64,000 bases of DNA from Mycoavidus sp. HKI (GTDB lineage: Bacteria > Pseudomonadota > Gammaproteobacteria > Burkholderiales > Burkholderiaceae). The stretch is from NCBI RefSeq assembly GCF_020023735.2, contig NZ_CP076444.2, forward strand, positions 1,627,501 to 1,691,500. Direction: 5' to 3'. The number at the start of each line of letters is the position of its first letter. Within the stretch, counting starts at the first letter, position 1. The position numbers were made by a program, and so were the translations under genes. Below the pieces are notes generated by a model that saw only the letters and a program-made list of their open reading frames with translations, searched no databases and had not been told where the DNA came from. Below are positions 7,841-17,174 of this stretch, in pieces.

Positions 7841-9178
7841 ATGCAGATTCTCTCTTCGCAATCCTCACCTCCAATATCCCGGTTACCATCTCCTCCACCA
7901 CTTAATTCTAAAGAGGTGGAAAGAAACACGGAAGAGACGCAATTATCGAATCAGCGGATAGAAGGCTTTATAGTTGAAACTGCCCAGTCTTCAGATCAAC
8001 ACAATATCGACTCTGCCATAAAGATGGGCCGCGACCCTCAAGTCGATCAAGCCTTCCCGTGGCTGGCACAAACAGAAAACAGCATTCTTAAATATCTAGA
8101 TTCAATAACAGCAAACCTCAACCGAGTGTATGGGGGGCTCGATCAGTTAGAACCGAAAATTCTATATCTAGTGCTTCCTGTATGTATGCTTTCGCTGTCC
8201 TTTTCTATTTATGCAATGAGTACTTTGCAGAGAAAGCCTAATCATCAATCTACGCAAATTTTAGGTAACCTTTTGGGGCAGATAAATCAACGTGAGCAAG
8301 CGTACAGCAATATACCTAATCGTCTAGATTTGATAGAGGCAGAGCTCAACCAGATGTCCAGATCGCTGCATCAGTCAGGATCGAAAGATCTGTATCCAGC
8401 TTTTTCTATCCATGCTTTTTTTCTGTTTCTTTCCGTCTGTGTCATTAGTGCTTTGTGGAAAAAATTGAATAACCAATCCGAATACATCCAAGCCTTGCAA
8501 AAAAAATTGATCGAATGTGAAACAAAGCTAAGAGAAATGGTTCAAGATTCCCAAGATGAGAAATCTAGAATGATCAATACCTTTGATAATAAACTTAGTA
8601 ACCAATCTGAATACGCCGAAGCCTTGCAAAATAAGCTGACTGAACTTGAAACAAATCTAAGAGAATTGATTATAAGTTCTGTTAGTAATTTGAATCAAGG
8701 GCTTAATAGCCAATCCGAACAAATTCAAACATTGAGAAGCGAATTTAATTTACTAGATAATCGCTTTCATCTAAAAAACCAGATGTTTAACTGGAAGAAT
8801 ATCGACGGAAAACCGACTACCTTAAGCGGATATAGCCTCGATATAGAGGTGCTTCATGCATCGATCGATGACAGTTTCTTTTTGACTGATATCAATTGGG
8901 TTCGTGGAATAGCTCGCAACCACGCTGGTTTTTTTATACCGCACAATGAAAAGCTTGTTCGTGAATATAAACCCGGAAGATTTGTGAAATTTTCCAATGG
9001 CGAGATGCGAAAGATTATTCGCACTGAGCCTTCAGGTAGCGTGTATTTAAATATATTCCTCGAGGGCAATCCGCTCGATCCAGAAAAAGTTGGACTGCCG
9101 AGTTCCTACTCTATTGTTAAGTTTGGTGAACCACCTACTTTAGAGGTAGGTAACCTGAGTTCGAGTTGTGCGACCTGA
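7841..9178 (+). CDS. Membrane-anchored coiled-coil stalk protein (intact paralogue)
   Basis: A 445-residue protein of unknown function. The N terminus is serine/proline-rich (MQILSSQSSPPISRLPSPPP) and there is no signal peptide. Two hydrophobic segments lie near residues 112-132 (ILYLVLPVCMLSLSFSIY) and 183-205 (AFSIHAFFLFLSVCVISALW). They are followed by about 130 residues of heptad-rich coiled coil with internally repeated NQSEYIQALQKKL-type units. The motif GKPTTLSGYSLD then leads into a head of about 110 residues. The stalk is paralogous to the IS-split gene at 4045-6823, but the head after KPTT(L/I)SGY is unrelated. Start is ATG at 7841 with GGAG about 8 nt upstream. A surface or secreted effector-like role is possible but unproven. 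Confidence 0.8.
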   Translation: MQILSSQSSPPISRLPSPPPLNSKEVERNTEETQLSNQRIEGFIVETAQSSDQHNIDSAIKMGRDPQVDQAFPWLAQTENSILKYLDSITANLNRVYGGLDQLEPKILYLVLPVCMLSLSFSIYAMSTLQRKPNHQSTQILGNLLGQINQREQAYSNIPNRLDLIEAELNQMSRSLHQSGSKDLYPAFSIHAFFLFLSVCVISALWKKLNNQSEYIQALQKKLIECETKLREMVQDSQDEKSRMINTFDNKLSNQSEYAEALQNKLTELETNLRELIISSVSNLNQGLNSQSEQIQTLRSEFNLLDNRFHLKNQMFNWKNIDGKPTTLSGYSLDIEVLHASIDDSFFLTDINWVRGIARNHAGFFIPHNEKLVREYKPGRFVKFSNGEMRKIIRTEPSGSVYLNIFLEGNPLDPEKVGLPSSYSIVKFGEPPTLEVGNLSSSCAT

Positions 9179-9297
9179 AATCGCCTGTATTTCTGTTTCA
9201 TAATAGAGTATAAACGATGAAACCAGTTGCTCCATCAACTGCTCCCTACTCGGACATGCGGGGCTGGTAACGGCCCTGTGTGAGTGCGACCTGAGGT

Positions 9298-9326
9298 CGT
9301 TTAAAAGTGTCCACGAAAAGTAGTCA
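9298..9326 (-). mobile_element. Solitary end of an IS3-like element
   Basis: Read on the minus strand from 9326 the sequence is TGACTACTTTTCGTGGACAC then TTTTAAAC. It differs at two positions from the element end at 62523-62550 (TGACTGCTTTTCGCGGACAC then TTTTAAAC). Only the terminus is present here and no transposase gene is adjacent. It directly abuts, and cuts, the hldE fragment, so the deletion of hldE was probably caused by this element. The 120 bp between 9179 and 9297 hold no gene I can identify. Confidence 0.65.
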
Positions 9327-9590
9327 ACTCCAACCGACTACGGCAAGCAGCGTTGCCTTTGCGCCCAGTGCCGCAACATTCCTTGCCACATTTGCCGCAC
9401 CGCCCAAGCGATCCTCTTTCTTCTGCACATGCACGACGGGGACCGGCGCCTCGGGCGAAATGCGATTTGCGTCACCGACCCAGTAGCGGTCAAGCATTAC
9501 GTCGCCCACGATGAGCACACGTGACGCGGCCAGTTCAGCTCGAGACACCATCGGTTGCTTTATGGTTTCAGCACTGAACGCCATCTTCAT
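9324..9590 (-). pseudogene. hldE: Truncated ADP-heptose synthase / heptose-7-phosphate kinase, N-terminal fragment
   Basis: From an ATG at 9590 (or 9584, better spaced from AGAGGACA) the frame reads a convincing HldE N terminus. It includes [31 protein letters not shown] and [21 protein letters not shown], the PfkB-type sugar-kinase start. After about 88 residues it runs into an IS3-like end and stops at 9324. The full enzyme is about 310 residues (kinase only) or 475 (bifunctional), so this piece lacks the ATP-binding half and any cytidylyltransferase domain and cannot work. Heptosyltransferase WaaC is intact, so another hldE should exist elsewhere in the genome. Confidence 0.85.
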
Positions 9591-9671
9591 TGTCCTCTGG
9601 CCAGTCACCATAGCCGAGCTTGCGTTCGACCATCGCACAGAAGTGTGCTGTCGTTATGTAAATGTAAGGCT

Positions 9672-11210
9672 TCACGGCAACTGTCGGCTCGTAGCGCCGA
9701 TACGAGCGTTCGCGCTGTTGAGTTCATCTTCGTAAATGCCGAGCATTTTCTGCATATGCTCGCGCATTGTCTGGATACGTGCGCCGTGCTGCCAGAATTC
9801 GTCGAGGATCGTCCGGTCATTAAAGATTGCCGTTATCTTGTTCGCGAGTTCTAGAGGCTTGTCATGATGGAAAACGAACGATTTTTCACCCCCTTCAATC
9901 AATTCCTGCGCTCCGCCAAGGTCGGAACAAATGAACGGGACGCCGTGACAATAGAACTCGAAAGCAACTTGCGGCAGATTGTCCTCCCACTGAGGTGGAA
10001 CAACGCCGAGATCGACATTCGCCAGAAAGTGATCCTGATCTTCCCGCGTATAGCCATTACAGACTTCGACCGACTGAAACCGCTTACCAATACGACTGAG
10101 TTCTCGAGTGTAACGGTCCGAGATCTTTCCAGCGATGACGATTGCGATGTTGTGCGTAACTTCGCGCGACAGTAAATTAAGGGCTGACAAAAACACCTCA
10201 AACCCTTTTAGCTTGCTAGGGTAACCCATGAAGCACAGCGTTAAAGGCCCATTCGGGTCGACTTGCTTGATGTTCGGGTGTCCGTCGCGGAGCAACTCGG
10301 CCGCGTTGGTGCCAATATACTCAAGCCGGAAGCGTGACACGTCGTAACCATGGTGTTGATACACTTCCATTGTGCGCCGAGATACCGGAATAAAAAGATC
10401 GATATTCTTTTCCAACACATCGCGGATATGCTCCCGCCTCATCTTGAAGCTCTTCACGAGCCTTGGATCGAATACGAAGAAATGGTCGACCGTCGACTGT
10501 CGGATTGACGTGCGAAGCTTGCGCAAATAGAGTCTCAAGCGGCGCAGACCAGTGGTCAGGCGCCATATAGCCTTGGCGAGCGAGACCAGGCGTGCGTACG
10601 AAATCTTGGAGCGCACGCCGATTCGTCGTGCGATATAGTCCATATAGTATTTCTTTCGCAGGCTACTGTAGTCAAACTGGTAGCACCCAACGCAATTGCG
10701 TCCCGCGTCGTAGTTGTTGCAGTTCAGTCCTTCGTGTTCCCGGTACAGATCAACCTTGGGGCACAAGTCGTGATAGTGATGCAACGAGTAGATGATACGT
10801 GTGGATGGCCAATATTCCTTGATCAAACCAAGTATCGAATAGGGCATGCCTTCCATCGATTGTATGTGAACGATGTCAAACGGCCCCTGCTCGCGCATGA
10901 ATTTCATGAATACGCGCTCAGTCGGTTCGTGGCTGAAAACATCGGTGAAATTGTTTTTAATGAACATTGCAGGCGCAATTACACCTGCGTTGACAATGGC
11001 ATAGCTCGAGATTGCAGGGTCTTCCGATCGATTTTTCTCAATCCACGTACGGGACGTAAAAGGCGAGTACAGGTGGCCGGACGACAGGCATGTCACTTTA
11101 TGGCCTAGTTTGGCGACCTCTTTGACAAGATCGTGCATATACACGCGTATCCCGCCCATGCGCTGCTCCAGGTCATCATAGGGAGCCCATGCCAGATAAA
11201 GGACGTTCAT
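9672..11210 (-). CDS. Glycosyltransferase family 4 (GT-B fold)
   Basis: A 512-residue protein opening MNVLYLAWAPYDDLEQRMGG with GGIRVYMHDLVKEVAKLGH, the acceptor-side start of GT4 enzymes. The C-terminal donor domain has PLTLCFMGYPSKLKGFEVFL and the nucleotide-sugar segment FEFYCHGVPFICSDLGGAQELI, containing the EX7E-like pattern. A cysteine-rich insert (NCNNYDAGRNCVGCYQFDY) lies near residue 165. It probably adds a sugar to the O-antigen repeat unit. It overlaps the preceding gene by four bases (ATGA), so translation is likely coupled. This and the upstream gene look more GC-rich than the other transferases, which suggests separate acquisition. Donor and linkage are unknown. Confidence 0.8.
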   Translation of the reverse strand: MNVLYLAWAPYDDLEQRMGGIRVYMHDLVKEVAKLGHKVTCLSSGHLYSPFTSRTWIEKNRSEDPAISSYAIVNAGVIAPAMFIKNNFTDVFSHEPTERVFMKFMREQGPFDIVHIQSMEGMPYSILGLIKEYWPSTRIIYSLHHYHDLCPKVDLYREHEGLNCNNYDAGRNCVGCYQFDYSSLRKKYYMDYIARRIGVRSKISYARLVSLAKAIWRLTTGLRRLRLYLRKLRTSIRQSTVDHFFVFDPRLVKSFKMRREHIRDVLEKNIDLFIPVSRRTMEVYQHHGYDVSRFRLEYIGTNAAELLRDGHPNIKQVDPNGPLTLCFMGYPSKLKGFEVFLSALNLLSREVTHNIAIVIAGKISDRYTRELSRIGKRFQSVEVCNGYTREDQDHFLANVDLGVVPPQWEDNLPQVAFEFYCHGVPFICSDLGGAQELIEGGEKSFVFHHDKPLELANKITAIFNDRTILDEFWQHGARIQTMREHMQKMLGIYEDELNSANARIGATSRQLP

Positions 11211-12310
11211 CGCTGCGTGTTCCTTGCAAGCAAGGTTCTTAGTTCATCGATGCAGCCATCCAGGACTGCAGATTCATCGAACGCAATACAATGGGGGGAG
11301 CCCGCTGGACACTTTTCGTGAAACTCGCGCGAATGATATTCGCACAGCGCGCAATCAGGGTGTTTTGCTACGATCCTCGGGTAGGCGCCGGGATGAACCA
11401 CATTCTCGCGAAAATCGCGGCTCAGGATCAGCAGAAAATCATCACGCAAAAATTGCGCAACGTGAGAGACGAAGCTGTCTGCAGTCACGATAACTTTAGT
11501 CTGCAAGACTGATGCCAGGATTTCATCAACCGATTCCAGCGCACCAATCTCGAGCCCCTGTGCAACATACTTTTCCATCCAGGCGTCACCTAGTGGCAAG
11601 ATGTACGTGAGTGCGGTATCCGGTACGGAGTCCTTGATCTGCCGGCAAAAAAAAGGTGGTAAGGTCTGGTACGACTTGCCTGCCGGGAACACGATACATT
11701 CTGCCTTCTGAGTGAACTGCACGTTGCCTGCATAGGCCCGAACATGTTGCCTCAAAGGCTCTAGCGTGTTCTTAAGCATCACCAGGAACTTTGCCTGAGG
11801 AATATCGTGCCGCCGCGCGATGGGCGACCAGATACGGGATCCGATATAGTCGGGATAGGCCGAACGCCAATCGATCCGACCGTGCAATATGGTTTCGGAA
11901 ACCTGCAAACGCACTTTCTGCCGAAACGACATTGGTTTTTGATGATAATAGGAGCCCGTCTTAACCCTATCAATCGCTTCCGCCCAGTTCAGCCACCAGT
12001 CATTGCCCATATAGACGCTCTTGAATTGTTGCACGGTCGTTGGCGCCTGTGGCGTCAGTACAGGGCTCCGGTATTCAACAGCGTCATTAAACGACGCGCC
12101 TTCGACTTGCAGATCCCACTCTCGGAATATTTCCGAGGCGAGCGGCGCGATTGCCTTGGGCACGTACATTGTACAATCCGGTGCGCACACCGAGTATCCA
12201 TATTTGAGCAGCGCGTAGAGACCGGCCCAGGCCATCAAGTTGTCGCCAAGACCGATCTTTACGAAGTCAATGGTCTTGAGGGGAGAGAATTTTCTATATG
12301 GAATTTTCAT
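11207..12310 (-). CDS. Putative heptosyltransferase-like (GT9-type) glycosyltransferase
   Basis: I place the start at the ATG at 12310 (MKIPYRKFSPLKTIDFVKIG). Longer starts to 12460 would overlap the next gene by over 100 bp and add an unlike N terminus. The segment VKIGLGDNLMAWAGLYALL corresponds to the N-terminal loop of GT9 proteins. VIVTADSFVSHVAQFLRDDF resembles their donor-binding region (xDSxxxHxA). The C terminus carries a cysteine cluster HPDCALCEYHSREFHEKC and PHC, as in some polysaccharide GT9-like proteins. Gene order and the ATGA overlap with the GT4 gene place it in the O-antigen operon. The sugar transferred cannot be told. Confidence 0.65.
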   Translation of the reverse strand: MKIPYRKFSPLKTIDFVKIGLGDNLMAWAGLYALLKYGYSVCAPDCTMYVPKAIAPLASEIFREWDLQVEGASFNDAVEYRSPVLTPQAPTTVQQFKSVYMGNDWWLNWAEAIDRVKTGSYYHQKPMSFRQKVRLQVSETILHGRIDWRSAYPDYIGSRIWSPIARRHDIPQAKFLVMLKNTLEPLRQHVRAYAGNVQFTQKAECIVFPAGKSYQTLPPFFCRQIKDSVPDTALTYILPLGDAWMEKYVAQGLEIGALESVDEILASVLQTKVIVTADSFVSHVAQFLRDDFLLILSRDFRENVVHPGAYPRIVAKHPDCALCEYHSREFHEKCPAGSPHCIAFDESAVLDGCIDELRTLLARNTQR

Positions 12311-12353
12311 GCAATTTGTTTGACCTTGCCTCGTTTTAAGGTACAGTGAAGTA

Positions 12354-13295
12354 TCACAGCCAACGCCACCCGAAACGGTTAAAAAACCGATATGTCGACA
12401 TAGCAAACATACAAATATGACACCAACCTTTTTTCGACGCACCACCGCCAAAATGGACAACGCGCACGGCAGGCACGTATGCGATGTTGGCTACTGCACT
12501 CGCACGCAAGCTTAAATCATAGTCTTCAAAATACAGAAAATAGCGCGGATCAAAACCACCTATTGTTTTGAGCACGCCCATCCTAAACATCATGTAGCAA
12601 CCGCTAATGATCGGCGGTGAAATGAATGTATCCATGGTTTGGCCAACTCGCTCATGCACGGTTGGTTTAGATCCAATCAATTCGCGCAATTCATAACGTG
12701 CGAGCCGGCGAGCAAATAGAGCTTGCGCTTTACCTCGCAAAAAACCACGTGCAAATAAATCTAACACTGTTGGATAACGTCGGCACAGATATTGAGTCAT
12801 ACCATCCTCACCTGACACATGAGGAGCAATCGCTGCAACAGCAGAATGTTTATCAAAAAAATTCAACGCTTGAGCCAGCGCGTCCTCGGCCATCTCAACA
12901 TCCGGATTCAAAATAAGATGGTAATCACTCGTTAAATATTCGATCGCAAGGTTATGGCCTCGGCCATAGCCGATATTGCCGTGACCAACCATTAAATGAT
13001 ATTCAATTGCATCCTGCTTAAAAGCGCTAGCCCATGTATCAGAAATAAAGTCAGCGCCGTTATCGATTAGCACAACGGAAACTGACAGCGCATGGCCGCG
13101 CTGCGCGCGTAAATTAGCAACTGAACAGCGTAAGCTATCGAGTGTACGCTGCAACAAAGCGAGATTAGGCTTAAAGATTACTACCGATACAGATAAATAA
13201 ACATGCCCCGACTCGGGCCTGTCGAGTAGTGATTCATTAATCAGCATCGTTTGTGAAATTCCGCATGCCATATCACCAGACGATGAATAAATCAT
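12354..13295 (-). CDS. Glycosyltransferase family 2
   Basis: GT-A fold transferase. Visible features are YLSVSVVIFKPNLALLQRTL near the N terminus, VVLIDNGAD, GNIGYGRGHNLAI, the DxD-like LILNPDVEM and the late FDPRYFLYFEDYDLSLRA. The last is the ED-type motif of rhamnosyl-/WbbL-like GT2 proteins. An ATG at 13295 starts one base after the stop codon of the preceding gene and agrees with translational coupling. The alternative upstream start at 13331 would overlap that gene. It belongs to the O-antigen operon. The C terminus ending RFFNRFGWRWL is usual for the group. Acceptor and donor are unknown. Confidence 0.8.
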   Translation of the reverse strand: MIYSSSGDMACGISQTMLINESLLDRPESGHVYLSVSVVIFKPNLALLQRTLDSLRCSVANLRAQRGHALSVSVVLIDNGADFISDTWASAFKQDAIEYHLMVGHGNIGYGRGHNLAIEYLTSDYHLILNPDVEMAEDALAQALNFFDKHSAVAAIAPHVSGEDGMTQYLCRRYPTVLDLFARGFLRGKAQALFARRLARYELRELIGSKPTVHERVGQTMDTFISPPIISGCYMMFRMGVLKTIGGFDPRYFLYFEDYDLSLRASAVANIAYVPAVRVVHFGGGASKKGWCHICMFAMSTYRFFNRFGWRWL

Positions 13296-14104
13296 TTTAT
13301 ATAGTAACCCTATGGCTATCGCGCCAAGCACGTTTCCAAAGCCTCAATGAGGCAACCCGTGCATCAAGCAAAGCTAAAATACCGTGTTTTATAATCGGAG
13401 CAGAGATGCGCCAAGCTGATGCTTCACCATAATGCCGATAAACTACAAGTTGATTGCGCAAATTGTAATAATGCTTAGTGCCATAGGGACCGTCCCGCAA
13501 ACGGCCCTTAACGCTCCGCTTATGATCGACAACACTTGCTGGCGCGAGCCAGAGTGGCCAACCCGCTCGGTGTAGCCGAAGTGAATATTCAGTGTCGTCA
13601 TAAGCAATAAAGAAGCTAGCATTAGGCTTGCCGACTTCGGCTGCTGCCTTACAGTTAAGCAGGAACCCAACAAACGACGCCGTGTGAATAGGGACAACCA
13701 CGCCGCTGTATGCATCCAACGGCACCACTGGTTCGTGTAACGTTTTCGGTTCAAAAAAACGACGGTGCATCAAAGCAACCTCACCATGCTCTACCACCGA
13801 TGTACAAATCGCACCTACAGGTTCCGGTAATTCGGATAATGCCTCGATGAGCTTTTCTAACGCATCCGCACGAGGTACGGCATCATCGTCAAGTAACCAA
13901 ACCCAATCTGCATCGGAAGCCAAAGCGCATTCAACTCCCTTAGCAAAACCACCAGCTCCCCCCGTATTTTGCTCAAAACGTATGACTTCTAAGTCATTAC
14001 ATTGATTCAAGAGCGTCTGCGTTTCAATTCCGCTTACATTATCGACAACCATCAAACGTGTTAATGGGTAAGTTTGATTGCGTAGAGCATCTAGTACCTC
14101 CTGC

Positions 14105-15439
<1,335 letters not shown>

Positions 15440-15558
15440 TCAAAAAAGATTAGAACACTCAGTTGCAGCCCTTAATGAACCTCTGCTGACTCTGACTATA
15501 GAAAATGATTCCTCAGCCAAAAAGGCTGCCGCCGAGCAAAATAACAAAATATCAATAA

Positions 15559-16284
15559 CTACTTCGGCAACTCGGCTGTACTAATCTCCATCACACTACC
15601 ATGCTCAAGTCTAAAAAACCGGTTGCAATAACTACGAATTAAATCCGTGTCATGAGAAGCAAAAACAAAGATACCGACAGATGAAATCAGCGCCTCCATC
15701 CGTTCTTTAGCCTTAACTTGAAATTCAGCGTCACCCGTTCCAAACACCTCATCAACCAGTAAGATATCCGGCTGGGTCGAAGTCGCGACAGCAAACATTA
15801 AACGCGTCGCCATACCTGCCGAATACGTTCTAACGGGTAAATTTAAAAAACTCCCTAACTGAGTAAATTGCTCAATTTCCTGGGTTTTCTTTTGAATTTG
15901 CGCAATCGACATGCCCATTAATACCGCGATGCGAATGATGTTTTCATAGCCGGTAAGCTCAGGATCCATGCCTGCGCCCATCTCAAGCACAGTCGCCACG
16001 GAACCTTGTCGTATAATTTCGCCAGCAACCGGTGTATAAATTCCTGCCATGGTGCGCAGCATTGTGCTTTTACCCGCACCGTTATGGCCAACAAGCCCAA
16101 CTGCATCACCTTTTTTAAGCTCAAAGCTAACGTCTTTGAGCGCGGTCACAATTTGAATGTGTCCGGCCTCGCTCTCAATCCGCCCACCTGTACTCACCCG
16201 CACCAGTTGATTGCGTAGCGATTGGCTGCGGCTGTTATAGATCGGATATTGAACCGTAACGTTTTTAAATACTAAGCTGGCCAT
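15559..16284 (-). CDS. wzt: O-antigen ABC transporter, ATP-binding protein
   Basis: Nucleotide-binding subunit of the two-component exporter that moves undecaprenyl-linked O-polysaccharide across the inner membrane. Walker A is GHNGAGKST at about residue 55. The Q-loop/signature region includes YSAGMATRLMFAVATSTQPD and Walker B is ILLVDEVFGTGD. It has 241 residues from the ATG at 16284, so it lacks the C-terminal carbohydrate-recognition domain of long Wzt proteins. It resembles the short Wzt/TagH/RfbE type that does not read a terminal modification. The partner permease lies 24 bp upstream. The 128 bp between it and glf hold no gene. Confidence 0.9.
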   Translation of the reverse strand: MASLVFKNVTVQYPIYNSRSQSLRNQLVRVSTGGRIESEAGHIQIVTALKDVSFELKKGDAVGLVGHNGAGKSTMLRTMAGIYTPVAGEIIRQGSVATVLEMGAGMDPELTGYENIIRIAVLMGMSIAQIQKKTQEIEQFTQLGSFLNLPVRTYSAGMATRLMFAVATSTQPDILLVDEVFGTGDAEFQVKAKERMEALISSVGIFVFASHDTDLIRSYCNRFFRLEHGSVMEISTAELPK

Positions 16285-16308
16285 AAACAACTGTCATGTA
16301 TTAAGCTG

Positions 16309-17112
16309 TTATACCCAAAGCGCCACGCGCGTTTTTTTCTTATTAAAGAATATGAGCGTCATTGACCAGCCCAATACACACATAGCAAGATTGATATATA
16401 CAACAAATAAAGAGGGCGGCATACCCAATAAAGGGGCGCGCACTATTTCAATCAAATGAGAAAACGGATTAAGCCACATCAATTTCTGACTAAAAGGTAA
16501 ATAATTAGGCCGATACATCACGGGACTTAAAAACATCAAGATCGGCATAACCGCCGCCACTAAATATTCAAGGTCCCGCAATCTAGCGCCTAATAAGCCA
16601 AGCATTAAAGTAATCCAAAGTAAATTGGCTACGACCAACAACAAGCAAGGCACTACCAGTAATGAATAATAAGTGAATTTAACGTGAAATACTATAGCTA
16701 CCACAAAAAAAACTGGTAAATTATGCGCCAAGTTAATTAAATGCTTCATCACCAACTGAATCGGATGAATCGAAAGCGGCAAAACTAAATTGCGAATAAT
16801 CGCTGCTTGACGGCTAAATGTAGTGGGAGACTCGGTAATACAGCCCGTAATAAACTGCCAAATGATCAAGCCAGAAGTTAACGTAGGAATAAAGGTATTG
16901 CGATCAATTTTAAATAGTTCGCTCCAAATAAAGCCAAGCCCTACGGTGCCGACTGCTGTGCCTAACGTTAACCAGAATGGACCCAGCACACTACGCTTAT
17001 AGCGGGCGCGGACATCACTCCATGCCATAAAAGCAATAAGCGTTGCTTTTTGCATCGCTTCGCTGATATCCTGCAGTGCAGGAAAATGTTTTATATTTGA
17101 GAAGATTGCCAT
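16309..17112 (-). CDS. wzm: O-antigen ABC transporter, permease
   Basis: A 267-residue ABC-2 type permease with about six hydrophobic segments, for example TLGTAVGTVGLGFIWSEL, LPVFFVVAIVFHVKF and LLVVPCLLLVVANLLWITL. Typical of the family are RARYKRSVLGPFWLTLGTA near the N terminus and VMPILMFLSPVMYRP in the second half. With Wzt it forms the channel for completed polysaccharide, so chain growth here should follow the ABC-dependent route rather than Wzx/Wzy. No wzx or wzy gene is seen in the operon. Confidence 0.9.
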   Translation of the reverse strand: MAIFSNIKHFPALQDISEAMQKATLIAFMAWSDVRARYKRSVLGPFWLTLGTAVGTVGLGFIWSELFKIDRNTFIPTLTSGLIIWQFITGCITESPTTFSRQAAIIRNLVLPLSIHPIQLVMKHLINLAHNLPVFFVVAIVFHVKFTYYSLLVVPCLLLVVANLLWITLMLGLLGARLRDLEYLVAAVMPILMFLSPVMYRPNYLPFSQKLMWLNPFSHLIEIVRAPLLGMPPSLFVVYINLAMCVLGWSMTLIFFNKKKTRVALWV

Positions 17113-17174
17113 ACAAAGTAATAAGTTGATTTATACGGAATTATTCGTTTACAACCGGAATATATGCACTAGGT

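Noticed and set aside
9591-9671. Small gene between the GT4 gene and the hldE fragment
   Set aside because: Short frames here overlap the hldE start or the GT4 stop, have no family resemblance and could not be supported.
12311-12460. N-terminal extension of the GT9-like protein starting at 12460
   Set aside because: It would overlap the upstream glycosyltransferase gene by over 100 bp and has no resemblance to the family; the ATG at 12310 fits better.
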